A stretch of 64,000 bases of DNA from Macrosoma leucophasiata (taxonomy: Eukaryota; Arthropoda; Insecta; Lepidoptera; Hedylidae), in NCBI GenBank assembly GCA_036365455.1, contig JAWQUS010000017.1, forward strand, positions 1,984,001 through 2,048,000, given 5' to 3'. Shown one piece after another: positions 54,401 through 64,000 of this stretch. Every line of letters starts with the position of its first letter. The stretch's first letter is position 1. The notes under the pieces were generated by a model that saw only the letters and a program-made list of their open reading frames with translations, searched no databases and was not told the DNA's origin. Made by a program: the position numbers and the translations under genes.

Positions 54401-57400
54401 ATGGTAAATGTTGAATTTATAATAGAAACAAAGCTACAATAATAAGGTCATGGCGGTTCATATCTCACAGCCATGTGCCATGCGTGTCATCATATTAATT
54501 TAAAATTGTAGCGTAGATACGTACTAATGTAATTAACTCATGCATATGTCCTGTATGTCCATGGCACACGAATAGGCATTAATAAATAATACTGATGGGT
54601 GAAATGGTCTTCCTTTACCTAAATTTGCAAGCATGAAAGACTAGACAGACATATGACTAACGTGACCATACGTCCCGTTTTTATGCAGCCCGTCCCAGTG
54701 TCCCAGGAAAACTTTTGGAAAGTGAAAAATGTCCCTTTATTTGTAATCACAGCAAAAATGTATAGAAAACTAGCGTACACACCCGACTGAAGTTGTCCTA
54801 TAAACGTAAATCCGAAATTTTAATATTTTTGAATAATTTATAATAATCTCAAAAGCAATTGATAGCGATACCTATGATACTTAAGACTATATTTAAAGAA
54901 GGGTGTTACAGCTGGGCGTTCGTAGGTAAGCCTCTTCCCCCCGGTTCCTTGAAGGTTAATTTCAAGAATGTCCCGTTTTGAGTGATGAAAATTGTCACGT
55001 TTGACTATTTATGCCTTATGTAGGAATCTAAGAAGGTAGGTATATTACGTTCCCACTTCTTGTTCCACTGAGAGTCGTTTTGGGGATCGAATTCATAGGT
55101 TCAGCCTTAGACATACCATAGAGAATAATAGATCTATCTTTAGATCATATCACCACAACTTGCAGGACCACTTAAATTCATCTTAATATTATAAGTGTGA
55201 AAGTTTCTTTGTTTGGATGTTTGTCCGTCAATCACGCCGAAACTACTGAACGGATTTTGATGAAATTTGTTATACAGATAGATTATTAGCTGACTTAGAT
55301 TAAAGGACACTTTTTATCCCGAAAAATGTGGGATGCCATGAGGCATAGTATGAAGGTTGAGGTAGCACATTACCTACGTGACCAAAAATCGTATCTAAAA
55401 TGTAACGCTATCGTTTTCTGCTTAGAAAACAACATACGTACCTCTTTGGTACTGAGAAATAGCGAAAAATGGGCAAAATGATACAGTTTACTGAAAGCTC
55501 TAGTTTGTAGGTTTGTACGCTAGTGTTCATGAATTAAAAAACAAAAATTAGCGTTTGGCTATAAATAAATTCCAGATAACCAAAAGAAGTCTAGTGCTGG
55601 ACAAGAGGTCCAGAACCGGACGGAAGTCTAACGGCTAAAGTGATGATCATTACAAAAAAAAGTGAACTGTAAACAACACATGCGCGACAGTCTATACCTG
55701 CCTTTACGTATATCAATGAAAATAAAATATTTTAAATTAGTATTGACAGACTGGAACTAAAAAACAACATAGATATGAGTCAAATCAATGAGCATCACTA
55801 AATTTAGACGTCAGCAACATCAACAAACAAAGGCGTAACCGTGTCAGTGCTACGTCTGCGCAACAATAAAAAAAAAAACAAACCTGAACGCATCAGACAA
55901 TGCATTAGAGCCTTACGAGATTATAGGAAACGTACACAAAGACCGGATTACGCAATGCCGTACAAACTGACATTCGCGATAGATATGTCCTTTGCTATTA
56001 TTAAGCTAGCTTCTTTTGTAATGTAATTTCTCGAAGGTTTCGGAAATTGAATGTTAGGGTTTTTGGGCCAAGGAATCGCATTATCGCTTTTCATGATACA
56101 CAATCTTATGTTTTTTTTTTTATTTACAATTTTTATAATTAGATTTTTTTAAATCTTTGAAATTAGATTTAAATCGAAATGCTGCTCGTTAATTATGTGT
56201 ACATTAGAAGAAGAAGAAGAAGTGGGAAATGACGGGCCAAGTGTTTAATTTGTAGCTGTTCTTCTTTATTCAAAGTTTAAATTATCATGGGCCAAAAACG
56301 TAACCGGCGAATCGTGGGTGCTTACATGTATGCTTGAATGCATGCATTTACCTCTGCCTACTTCGGGGATTACAAGCGTGAAGTAACGTTTAAATTATCA
56401 TTTAGTGCAGTATTAAATTAGTTCAGTTCAGTTTAAAATTATTTGTCATGGGAAAAAACAATAACACTAAGCAATGTACGATCCACCGGATGTTTCTTTA
56501 TTAATGTCAAAACATAAACAACATGATTGAGGACAAACAGCAGCAAGGGAGGATAAATCCATAAAATATCTACCCAATGTATATGAATTGACTGAATAAA
56601 TGAACACATGACAAGTATAACTGAAAAATATAATTTTTACAAAAGTTTCTTTGAGATAAAAATAAAATAATATGTATCTCAGATACATTGGTGTCACGGC
56701 TATGTACCTTTACTAAAAGCGTAAAAACTTATCAGTTGTTTACCTACTTTGTGTCCTTGGGTTTTTTCGTACATGTTCATATATTAGAGTTCTAATGAAC
56801 ATTTCCATTTAGAAATCTCTAATTTTAATGCAACTTTCGGATTCAAATTATGATTTCTAATTAAAAAACAAATAAGAAATGTTTTAAATCACGATATTTT
56901 TTATTACGATTTGTAATTAATAAATTAATTAATACGTTAACGTCGCATTAATTTTACAAAAATTCGTGAAACCGACAATTACTTGCCGCTAAATTTCAGT
57001 GGTAGTGTTCAGGTGGTAATGTACGGCGCTATAATTTCCGGCACAGAGGCATAATACCTTAGGCCTCAGGAGTGGCAAAGCATCTGCATTTTGAACTTGG
57101 TCTTTGTGTGGGTGTCTATAGGCTGCAGTCATCACTTAACATCAATCTGAACTGCATGCTTGTTTGCCACTTCCATTACATAAAAAAATGTCCAGTAATT
57201 TATTAAGTTACAGTTGTCCAGTTATACAACTAAGGGAAACCGTGCGGGGATTAGCGTTTATACATTATCATCGATGCCCACTGCTGGAAGTACGGGTAAT
57301 TGTAGTAATTATCCGGTAATGGCCGGCAAGACTTAGTCCATATTTGTCCTACACAGCTACGTTGAATTCTTTCCTCATTACAAAGTCAAATTGAATTCCT

Positions 57401-60400
57401 TTCACTGATTCACAGTTAGCCGCCGAAGGAATTATACGAAAAACCGATCATAAAAAATGTACATTAAAGATATTTATGTGTTTGGAATTACTTAAAAATT
57501 CTAAGATTCTGTTCTAACAGAGATATGTTAGGTAATATATTCTTTATGACTATATTATTTATTTATTTATTTTTATTTATTAGGAAGACTATCGATTATT
57601 ACAATTAGCGTAGGTACAATATGAGAAACGGAAGAATCATCTGTAAGACTCCACTAATAGAGAAGAAGTAGATAGCGAAAGACATTAGCAACACTTAAAA
57701 GATTTTATAAAGAACGGTTCTAGCTAATATGATATTATTTTAAGGATTTTTTTTAACATAGTGTTATAAAGTGGTTGCTCCAGTTAATGTAGTCAATCAG
57801 TAAGAAAAGTTCAATGTGTAATTAATGTCTAAGAACTTTTTTAAAAAATATTAAGTGGTCAACGCTGATATTTTTAATATGAGAACGTGTGTGTGTGTGT
57901 GTGTGTGTGTGTTTGACAGAGTGAGAGAGATATATTGGCAAAACGATGTAGACCATTGAGACATCTTGTTAATCAATGTTGCAGGAGGACCACCCAGACC
58001 TGTGCGACCTGCAGCTGTCGCCGCACCAGCTCATCTACGACATGTACAACACTATCGCGCTCACCGAAATCAAGGGCTACGCTATGATGCAGTTCTCATG
58101 GATGCTGCTCAGAGTTTACGGGAAAGGTATAAATAAATGTTTCAATATACACATACGATTCGATACGATCAGGTATGAAATACTATTTTCACTCAAAGGA
58201 ACTTCTCAAGTATAAATTCAGCTTATTCCATGAGATCAGCTACCAAACAAAACGTATATTTTATCAAAACGTAATATTTCGCTTGAAACAACTAATAAGA
58301 ATTCGCAGAATAGCATGACCTGGTTGTTGCATATATTTGCTGTCTCATTTAATCCACGATGTTTACTTTTACACACTTAGATTGTTCAACTGCCTAGCGG
58401 ACAAATTAAAGGTGTGCGTGCAATATTGTTATAGTTGTGATGGCTTTTAATTTAAACGACACCACTAGAGTTGTCTTGTGTGTGTATAACGCTAACTTAT
58501 TATATTGTCACACAAAACGAGATACATTATAAATTGCCTAAAAGGTGTGGAGGGTTATGTATGTCTATCCTAAAGGATGAAATGTTTTCGAGATCCTTAC
58601 ATTTTACTGAACACTTTCATCAGTAATACAACAGTATTCAGTGTAGTAAGTAATCAGAAAGCGGAGCGCAAAACAGTATAGATACTTAATTATCAATTGT
58701 ATAGTGACGCACAACTGATAGCGTACATTCTGCGTAAATGATGTTGACGGTCCCTTTATGTTTTCAGACGTATGACGAAGTTTAGGATTGCCAGGGGTCC
58801 GGATAAAGCCGGATATAGATAGGCCTTTTGATTGCGTGTCTGGTCGAAATATACGGTTTCCGGCTTTGTTAGACTTTTTACAATAACACATTTTATAATT
58901 TTTAAAATTTTTAAGTTTTTATTTTAAACCTATGGATCTGTGATCTGAAATAAATGATTTATTATTATTATTATTATTATAAACGAGCGAGCGCAGAGCA
59001 CAGCCGAATGCTTCTATCGCAGGTGTCCGGCCTTTTCAACGAAATGTCCGGCTAAACTTGATGGTCTGTCCGGCTATTAGGTTTAGCGATCTGGCAACCC
59101 TAACGAAGTTGTTGAAGGTGAAATGTTCGCTAAACTAAACAGGTGTACAAAACAACCAGGCAACCTTCAAAAAATAACGTGGTTAACATAACAGATAAAA
59201 TATTGAAACAATGCAAATGATTACATGGTTAAGGTGACTCTCTATAGAGAGAGAAGTGACTGAACTCAATATAGTGAAACGAAGTGAGCGTTATAATTAT
59301 ACGTTTTCAGGTAACTTCACGCAAGAAGCGAACCTGACGAGGCAGAGATACGGGGAAAGATCGTCGCAGACGGCGGCGGCGGCGCGCGCGGCCCTGACCA
59401 TGGCCCGCCGCGACGTCTACAAATGTGACCCGCCAGAGCATAAGCTAGGTGAGGCATTCTGCATAACAGAAGAAAAGCTACATAGCGCAGTGGTAGCAGG
59501 CTACTTATTAAGGACACTCGCTACCAAGAGGAGGAAAGGAGTGACAAGTGCCTTAGAAATTTAAAAATCCAATGCAATAGCAATTTTATTCGTACTTAAT
59601 TAACCACCAAAATTAACATTTACCATCACTCTCCCCGGACCAGGGATTGGCAATGCTCATACTGTCAATTATAATAATAATGGCAACCCATTATACGTGC
59701 TAGCCACCATTACCCATTATACCCACTGCTAGGCACGAGTCTCTCCCCTTTTTGAGGGGAGGTCTGGAGCTTACTCCACCACGCTGCTCCAATGCGGATT
59801 AGTGGAGGTGGGTGGGTTAGTGGCCAACCCGCTGTCGGATGTTTTCAAACCGCCCATAAGGCCTCCGACAAGGTTTAACGACTGCTATCAATAGATAGCA
59901 ACCGGGACCGACGGCTTAACGTGCCCTCCGAAGCACGGAAACGCGCTTCAATTATTATTGATTAATAGTCATCGAGGCTAAATAAAGTGGCATTATGGCT
60001 TTGTAGCTGAGAATCTTCTCAACTGGGTGATTGGCAATATTACAAATAAAATAACAAACCTTTGCCAGAATTAAACACAATTAGGTCTCTGCCTAGCGGA
60101 AACACAGACAAAGTTAAGGATTTAATCATATTAGATAGGTAAGATCTAGAAAGAAATTGAGAAATTTGTTTTAAACTACCATTTCGATGGCAGAGAAAAT
60201 GATATTATCATTCATATCGCACAATGGAAATGAATTACTATTAGGGAGGAGGTCACTTAAAATTCATATAGTGTTCAACCGCTAGACGCATTGCGAACAC
60301 CTGTAGGCATAAAATTTCTGGCAAGAGAAATTCAATGTCTACAATATATTACAGATTTCATTCCTATATTTATAAACGTATTCAGCTAAAGAGTTGCTAA

Positions 60401-63400
60401 TATTTTTGTTGTCTTCTTCTATCTTACCTAATTGATAATACATTTGACAAAGACAAAGTATAAAATGGCTATATCTTATACTATTTCAATTTCATGTGAA
60501 TAAGGGGCGTTATCTATAATTTAAAAATAAGTCGGGTTTTCCTTCCTGACGCTATAACTCCAGAACGCACGAACCGATTTCCACGGTTTTGCATTCGTTG
60601 GAAAGGTCTAGGGCTCCGTGAGGTTTATAACAAAGAAAATTCAGGATTATAAAACGACATCCACGCGGGCGAAGCCGCGGGCAACAGCTAGTATAATATA
60701 ATAAATGCAAAACATTTCTAATTTCCAGGCGAAACATATGCCGAAGTGACCCGCTTGCTACAAGGCTACATAGAGAATGAGGTGGACATGAACAGCGACA
60801 GGACTTGCCGTGAGAACTGCGCCTACTATACGCTCGCCGAAAACCACGGCTGCTTCGCCGAGTCGTACTGCCAGAGGCGTGTGTGCAATGGCAGGATCAT
60901 CAATTGCGAGTATATCGATTCTGACATGTGGGTGTGCCCCGCGGTAAGTTGACCATTTTTAATTATTATGTCGACTAAATCCACAATGTTATGACTACCT
61001 CGAATTATAGTCGAAATTTCAATACTTGTATTGTTTCAGAGATGAGTAACCTTCTTTATTTTTATTAACTCTACTTGTTAAAAATTAAAAAATATATGTT
61101 TATATAAATATTTTAATAAACTAAAAAATATTTAGGATCTGTGAATTTCGTCTACTCCGTTAATCTAAGCTCAAGACAAAGTGAAAACAAAAAGTGTATT
61201 GCTCAAAGTAATGTAGAATGTCGCATAGTGTTTGATAAACAGTTACCCCCTTATTCATAAACGTATTTTAGCTAAAGTGTTGCTAATCTCTCCTTTGTCT
61301 TTTTCTATCCTGCACATTTGACAATGCAACTGACAAAGACAAAGCATTCTATAGCTAAAACGTATCTAACGTACGTTTATGAATAAGGGGGTTAATCTAC
61401 ATTTCAAATTCATGAAACTTTATATACAGCTATATTTGTTATATTACCATTAATAGTCGTTTGTAAAATTTTGATGAATATAAATTGTATACTACTTACC
61501 TACTGACACAACTTAAATTTTAAAAATATAAAATACAACCAAAACTTTTAAGTATATATGTGTGTATATATATGTATATATATATATATATATATATAAT
61601 ATATTTTATAAAGGTTATGTAATACTTTTGTTTTTAAATTTTCTCCCATAACTGTTGTGCCGCTCAGATAGCTCTCTAGACTCCCGATGGTTAACTGGAA
61701 AAGAGCGCTTTTAGCGTTAAGTTCGCCATTTGTCATCATGTATTATATTGTGGCAATAAAGTTTAAATAAATAAAATAAAAAAACGGTGTGACATTCCAG
61801 AGCAGAAGCAGCAACCGGCGTTACGAGTGGATCGAGTACGAGAATGGGCGTAAATTAGGCCACGTGGGTACCTGTACACTGGGCCAGACCAAGGTAAACA
61901 AAACTTTTAATAATAATCGAAAACATACGATCATATTCAAATAGAAACTTTAACCACGCAAAAGTCACTATGGGCCAATCACGTCAGCCTGTTTGAAATA
62001 AAACATTTGAAAACAAACAACTATTGAATTATTATTTGAATAGCTTCAAAATAACATTTTGTTTATCCCACAGAACCTGTTTTAATTACCGTTGAGGTCA
62101 CATGGTTGATAAATACACATGTCACATGGTGTGTCATTATAATACTTGATTAAAAAGAGGAAACAATGTTATTGATTGACGTATTCAACAAGTATTAAAA
62201 CAATCTATACTTATATACTTATACTTATCTATACTAATATTATAAAGCTGAAGAGTTTGTTTGTTTGTTTGAACTCGCTAATCTCAGGAACTACTGGTCC
62301 GATTTGAAAAAATATTTCAGTGTTAGATAGCCCATTTATCGAGGAAGACTTAAGGCCTATCACGCTAAGACGAATAGGAGAGGGTAGGTAACATTGCTCC
62401 CGCGCGAAGCCGAGGCGGTCCGCTATAATAATATAAAACTGAAGAGTTTGTTTCTTTGAACGCGCTAATCTCAAGAGCTACTTCACCGACTAGAAAATAA
62501 ATGATATAACATCACGCACAACTAGTAATAAATAAATCACTAGGGTGTTTCCAGTCCGGTTGACATTTAATTTATTCAGGTGGATTCGTGGTGGCGTTGG
62601 CTATTCTGGCACTGCTCCTTCTGCATGTGCCTCTGCGACGACGCGAGCTACGACTCCGACCGTTACTTCAGCTTGTGGGACTCTACATCTGATGTCAAGA
62701 ACAACAAGTTAGTCCCATTACATTTGGGACATCCGCACATTGGTCATTTAGGAACTATAAAATGTTACACTCAAAATATTTTGCTTAATAGGTTTTTTTC
62801 TCTTAAGGTGGACTCCTGGTGGAGAATATTGAAACTTCAACACTGTTCGTTCTGCTTCTGTCTTTGCGAAGACGACGTCGATTCAAGCGAACGATTCTTC
62901 AGCTTGAGAGAAACTTTAGCAGACTTACAGAAGAACAAGTCAGTACTGGGGCAAAAGTGACTAAATGTGTCAAAAATAATTAATTTCCAGACTTTGTGAC
63001 TAATAATTTAGGCATAAATGTAAATGCTTTATGGGTTATTTTCAACAGGTTCTCTAATACTATCGTAGTTAACAGCATGGGTTGTGCGGGTGTCCATTGG
63101 ATACTGCCGAAAAAATCTGGCATTACATAGTTTATTTATTGCAGGGTCGTAACAGGCGTTCGTCTCGTCAAACTAGGGAGGGTGTTCCACCTGCAGATAA
63201 GCGAGGGAACCCTGAGTGAACGCGGTGCTATCGAGGCTGGCAGCTGGGTGCCGATATCCAAGTTCGACCCATCGGAGCCTGGAGTGAGAGACGGTGTGGA
63301 CTACCACAAGCTAACGTATGAGCGGAGAGCGATCGATCTCGACGAATTGGACTCGCCTGTGGGGCATATCTTGACCGGTGTAAGGTAGGTTGATCTATTT

Positions 63401-63624
63401 AACTTTCCTTAACGTTACTTACAGCAAAGAATAAATTTAAAATTTAATTAAGTTTTCAAGAATATGTTTAACATTATTACAAAATATTTCAGATTCAGTA
63501 TGATCGGCGCTCATCTGCACTTCGAGATTCGCGCAACACCCTTCAACTATACTACAGGGCGTTTGTCGCCAGAAAAGAGTCAGTGGATAAGTAACGATAA
63601 TACTGAAGGAGCAGACAAACCTAG
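38879..63624 (+). CDS. Secreted Cys-rich protein, insect DUF4803-type, alternative first exons, 3' end outside window
   Basis: Two alternative first exons (A at 38879, B at 52826), five shared internal exons or exon pairs and two later exons join in phase on the plus strand. From exon B 524 codons are visible, and the gene continues past 63624. Both starts encode signal peptides, N-glycosylation sequons are scattered (NVT, NFT, NLT, NYT), and exons around 60.7 and 62.6-62.9 kb are cysteine-rich, so the product should be extracellular. The middle part, [20 protein letters not shown], and the C-terminal [20 protein letters not shown] match my memory of insect proteins annotated as DUF4803. No biochemical role is known to me. 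Whether A and B belong to one gene or two tandem genes is inferred from matching splice phase only. Confidence 0.7.
39750..40075 (+). mobile_element. tRNA-headed SINE (family S3), near full length
   Basis: The head tgcctcagtagcgtagtggt and cctgggttcgattcccgggt are A- and B-box-like. The body contains tttggtaatgtgcccggaga, gttacatgggccaaaaacgt and gcatgcatttacctctgcct. Parts recur at 50860-51085 (inverse), 52420-52600 and 56288-56390. Confidence 0.7.
40775..40965. repeat. Interspersed repeat R9 (copy 2)
   Basis: Matches 9045-9260 in the same orientation, with cggctagtttcgacttcgta, cactgcctacgtaa and gataacgcttcac. Confidence 0.55.
41534..41755 (+). mobile_element. LINE tail, RTE type
   Basis: Starts actagcggccgccccggctt and runs to ctcttcagctttataataat. 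The inverse copy at 62225-62440 shares the whole order of blocks. The ccccggcttcgcccgcg box is typical of lepidopteran RTE-type 3' ends. Confidence 0.6.
41785..41980. mobile_element. Interspersed repeat R36 (copy 2, inverse)
   Basis: Reverse-complement match to 36195-36412. Confidence 0.55.
42094..42137. repeat. Perfect hairpin, 20-bp stem, 4-nt loop
   Basis: The arm 42094-42113 is an exact reverse complement of 42118-42137, with aaga as the loop. Confidence 0.9.
42368..42517. mobile_element. Foldback MITE of about 150 bp
   Basis: gggcttattctcgtaacata with gtcgttgaaa and attgaatcgattcg returns inverted as aatcgattcaattt, caacgact and atgttacaagaataaggccc. No coding capacity. Confidence 0.7.
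42556..42885 (-). mobile_element. SINE with internal duplication (family S1)
   Basis: Full block order, but the segment around gtccgtacattaccacctga occurs twice in a row (42711 and 42752 onwards). Confidence 0.7.
42992..44283 (+). mobile_element. Mariner transposon, uninterrupted but inactive
   Basis: Ends ggtaggggaaaaagt and actttttccccaacc, with TA at the left flank. Length 1.29 kb is standard for mariner. It is the same family as 22996-24513 and close to it in sequence. Confidence 0.85.
43171..44207 (+). pseudogene. Mariner transposase with at least two frameshifts
   Basis: The start [20 protein letters not shown] is intact, with the helix-turn-helix region and the RSGRP linker. The frame breaks near 43500, resumes at [19 protein letters not shown] with TGDEKW, and breaks again near 43900 before the second catalytic aspartate. 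It cannot give a working protein. Confidence 0.85.
44412..44692 (-). mobile_element. SINE, full length (family S1)
   Basis: Complete from tail to ctctaccaccag head, 130 bases from the mariner end. Confidence 0.75.
45965..46030 (+). mobile_element. LINE tail fragment, RTE type
   Basis: Contains ctagctgtgcccgcggttcc and a gacagacagacagacag run. Confidence 0.5.
46259..46470 (+). mobile_element. tRNA-like SINE-type element (second copy)
   Basis: Shares ttcagtagctcaattggaag and the whole tRNA-like core with 23205-23281, and the upstream aaaggcaatgcaataaa. The downstream tail is the reverse complement of what stands upstream of the tRNA core in the 23.0 kb copy. Confidence 0.6.
46526..46565. repeat. 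Perfect palindrome, 19-bp arms
   Basis: The arm 46526-46544 is an exact reverse complement of 46547-46565, with only two bases between. Confidence 0.9.
47130..47215 (+). mobile_element. SINE fragment (family S1)
   Basis: gatggtaatgtatgg and ggcaacgcatctgcatttt match the middle of S1. Confidence 0.5.
47913..48356. mobile_element. TIR element (family M2, copy 1), 444 bp
   Basis: Begins aaaggagatgttgc and ends gcaacatctccttt, an exact 14-base terminal inverted repeat. Inner blocks acatggcggcgatacagc, gcaaacaaagctaaa and acaatacatggccggaggt are shared with 50048-50561. The overlapping open frame at 48162-48653 has no support as a gene. Confidence 0.8.
49000..49200 (+). mobile_element. Interspersed repeat, gaccccatcgagtc type
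   Basis: The wording gtagaccc, ggtggaccct, tagaccccagggggtcttta recalls a repeat widespread in insects. Only one copy is in the window, so the assignment is weak. Confidence 0.3.
49215..49615 (+). mobile_element. Two LINE tails in tandem, RTE type
   Basis: The first (49215-49405) starts tactagctgttgcccgcggc and ends agcgtcaggaaggaaaactc; the second (49411-49615) starts actagcggcccgccccggct. The first matches 51095-51265 and, inverse, 60530-60695. Confidence 0.65.
50048..50561. mobile_element. TIR element (family M2, copy 2), 514 bp
   Basis: The same 14-base terminal inverted repeat and interior as copy 1, with an additional internal stretch of about 70 bases. Confidence 0.8.
50860..51085 (-). 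mobile_element. tRNA-headed SINE (family S3), inverse copy
   Basis: Reverse complement of the copy at 39750-40075, from ccccgaaggggttgaca to gctactgaggcagt, with deletions. Confidence 0.6.
51095..51265 (+). mobile_element. LINE tail, RTE type
   Basis: Matches 49215-49405 with a short internal deletion. Confidence 0.6.
52420..52600 (+). mobile_element. SINE fragment (family S3)
   Basis: Contains gtttcccagttccca, tttggtgatgtgcccggaga and aggctcgccactcattacat, diverged from the 39.8 kb copy. It ends about 230 bases before first exon B. Confidence 0.5.
52794..52825 (+). promoter_or_regulatory. Possible initiator of promoter B
   Basis: Two TCAG(T/C)-type arthropod initiator motifs, cagtcagcc and agtcagtgcgg, stand 20-30 bases before the first ATG of exon B. 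No TATA box is evident. Confidence 0.25.
52826..53311 (+). CDS. DUF4803-type gene, alternative first exon B
   Basis: The ATG at 52826 gives [20 protein letters not shown] (an inner ATG at 52847 also fits), a signal peptide. Then come [20 protein letters not shown] and [20 protein letters not shown] to MFRAVLQ. 162 codons, donor GTATTG, phase 0, so it can join the exon at 57985. Open sequence after the donor to 53503 is read-through of the intron. It is GC-rich compared with its surroundings. Confidence 0.82.
53312..57984 (+). other. Intron of the DUF4803-type gene
   Basis: 4.7 kb of AT-rich intron. It holds an RTE-type LINE tail near 55190-55340 (ttgatgaaatttgttatac), an S3 fragment at 56288-56390, an S1 SINE at 56980-57188 and a (GT)n tract at 57886-57911. 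The unrecognised frames at 55841-56026 and 56467-56697 are not supported as genes. Confidence 0.55.
56980..57188 (+). mobile_element. SINE, head-truncated (family S1)
   Basis: Starts at acttgccgctaaat and runs to cttccattacataaaaaa. Confidence 0.7.
57985..58126 (+). CDS. DUF4803-type gene, first shared exon
   Basis: Encodes [20 protein letters not shown] then [20 protein letters not shown] to LLRVYGK. Acceptor TTGCAG, donor GTATAA; phase 0 in and 1 out. This is the most conserved part of the family as I know it. Confidence 0.85.
58127..59310 (+). other. Intron of the DUF4803-type gene
   Basis: AT-rich intron. The passages around 58790-58870 and 59020-59100 (gccgg, tgtccggct, ctggcaaccct) resemble 52190-52340 and belong to a diverged repeat. 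No exon seen. Confidence 0.5.
59311..59448 (+). CDS. DUF4803-type gene, exon
   Basis: Encodes [20 protein letters not shown] then [17 protein letters not shown]. It has two N-glycosylation sequons and an alanine-rich helix. Acceptor TTTTCAG, donor GTGAGG; phase 1 on both sides. Confidence 0.85.
59665..59955 (+). mobile_element. Interspersed repeat family S2 (most complete copy)
   Basis: Runs from aataataatggcaaccc through gcacgagtctctcccctttt, ccaccacgctgctccaatgc and gatagcaaccgggaccgacg to cctccgaagcacggaaacgc. Confidence 0.6.
60345..60510. mobile_element. Foldback MITE, degraded
   Basis: ataaacgtattcagctaaag, ttgacaaagacaaagta and gtgaataaggggcg match the better-preserved copy at 61244-61394. 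Confidence 0.5.
60530..60695 (-). mobile_element. LINE tail, RTE type (inverse)
   Basis: Reverse complement of 49215-49405, ending gggcaacagctagtataat. It lies 33 bases before the acceptor of the exon at 60729. Confidence 0.65.
60729..60943 (+). CDS. DUF4803-type gene, Cys-rich exon
   Basis: Encodes [20 protein letters not shown] then [20 protein letters not shown] and [20 protein letters not shown]. Eight cysteines suggest four disulfides. Acceptor TTCCAG, donor GTAAGT; phase 1 in and 0 out. Confidence 0.87.
61244..61394. mobile_element. Foldback MITE, 150 bp
   Basis: cccccttattcataaacgta and ttagctaaa return inverted as tttagctat-like and tacgtttatgaataaggggg. Confidence 0.75.
61557..61600. 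repeat. (TA)n/(TATG)n microsatellite
   Basis: A run of ta with a few g positions, about 45 bases. Confidence 0.9.
61801..61893 (+). CDS. DUF4803-type gene, exon
   Basis: Encodes [20 protein letters not shown] then [11 protein letters not shown], 31 codons. Acceptor TTCCAG, donor GTAAAC; phase 0 on both sides. Confidence 0.82.
62225..62440 (-). mobile_element. LINE tail, RTE type (inverse)
   Basis: Reverse complement of 41534-41755, from tattataaagctgaagagtt to the gaagccgaggcggtccgct end. Confidence 0.6.
62580..62707 (+). CDS. DUF4803-type gene, mutually exclusive exon copy 1
   Basis: Encodes [20 protein letters not shown] then [20 protein letters not shown] to NN. 128 nt, phase 0 in and 2 out, donor GTTAGT. 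It is paralogous to 62808-62938 and they cannot both be used without a frameshift. Confidence 0.82.
62808..62938 (+). CDS. DUF4803-type gene, mutually exclusive exon copy 2
   Basis: Encodes [20 protein letters not shown] then [20 protein letters not shown] to QKN. 131 nt, phase 0 in and 2 out, acceptor CTCTTAAG, donor GTCAGT. The four cysteines, VDSWWR and the R-F-S-L core are kept relative to copy 1. Confidence 0.82.
63145..63384 (+). CDS. DUF4803-type gene, exon
   Basis: Encodes [20 protein letters not shown] then [20 protein letters not shown] to HILTGVR. Acceptor ATTGCAG, donor GTAGGT; phase 2 on both sides, matching either exclusive exon. Confidence 0.85.
63493..63624 (+). CDS. DUF4803-type gene, last visible exon
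   Basis: Encodes [20 protein letters not shown] then [16 protein letters not shown] to GADKPR. Donor GTAAGG; phase 2 in and 2 out, so the gene must continue beyond the window. Confidence 0.83.
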
Positions 63625-64000
63625 GTAAGGCTAATTAAGAAACTGATTTTAACTGATAACTAGATAGTATTTAAAATAAATCTAGTTTAAGATATTCTCG
63701 TATTACAGTGTATGTAACCAAATTTCTCCGAAACGGCTTGATCGAATTTTATGTTTTAATACGATACGAAGTTCAAGGAGACAGCTAGTTATTAGCATAA
63801 ATATTGATGAAATTGAAGGAATTAAAAAATTACAAATTGTTTTAATGATTATATTTAAAAATAGATGATAGACGATCACACACATTTTGAACCGGGTCGT
63901 TAAGCGATACTATTTTCGATAAAAATATACGTTTTTTACCTTCACCTTTTTCAAAATGTGTGTGATGAATGTGAAACGCGAGTGTTTTAAAAGTTAGATG
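63625..64000 (+). other. Intron of the DUF4803-type gene, runs off the window
   Basis: AT-rich sequence after the donor at 63625. No further exon is visible before the edge. Confidence 0.6.

Overview
The window is eukaryotic, nuclear and almost certainly from a butterfly or moth. Exons are short, split by AT-rich introns with GT/AG borders. The background is full of SINEs, MITEs, mariner copies and LINE tails of the kinds usual in Lepidoptera. There is no bacterial or viral gene layout.

Layout. (1) 1-9.7 kb is AT-rich, with repeats and no gene I can support. (2) 9.77-36.08 kb, minus strand, holds 23 consecutive exons of a UBR3-type E3 ubiquitin ligase. They join in perfect phase into 1382 codons plus a stop, and include the split RING finger and the conserved C-terminus. 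The N-terminal part with the UBR box is not in the window. (3) 36.1-38.8 kb is repeats. (4) From 38.88 kb to beyond the right edge, plus strand, lies a gene for a secreted, cysteine-rich protein that I take to be of the insect DUF4803 type. It has two alternative signal-peptide first exons 14 kb apart, a shared 3' part, and one duplicated, mutually exclusive exon pair. Its introns, mainly 39.4-52.8 and 53.3-58.0 kb, are repeat-rich.

The most unusual thing here is inside the ligase gene. At six of the 23 exons the 3' end of the exon, its 5' splice site and the adjoining intron have been tandemly multiplied into the intron, giving about 3, 3, 3, 11, 12 and 14 copies. A seventh exon has a single partial copy. 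Unit lengths differ between exons, five arrays are nearly identical internally, and one is old and decayed. The process therefore seems to recur in this gene, and it leaves rows of competing splice donors. An assembly artefact has to be excluded first.

Other points of interest are several perfect or near-perfect short-loop inverted repeats, two copies of a terminal-inverted-repeat element in the 48-50.6 kb region, and a tRNA-like element inserted in a mariner copy. All exon borders come from reading splice sites and phase by eye. Family names come from recognition of conserved segments, not from a search.
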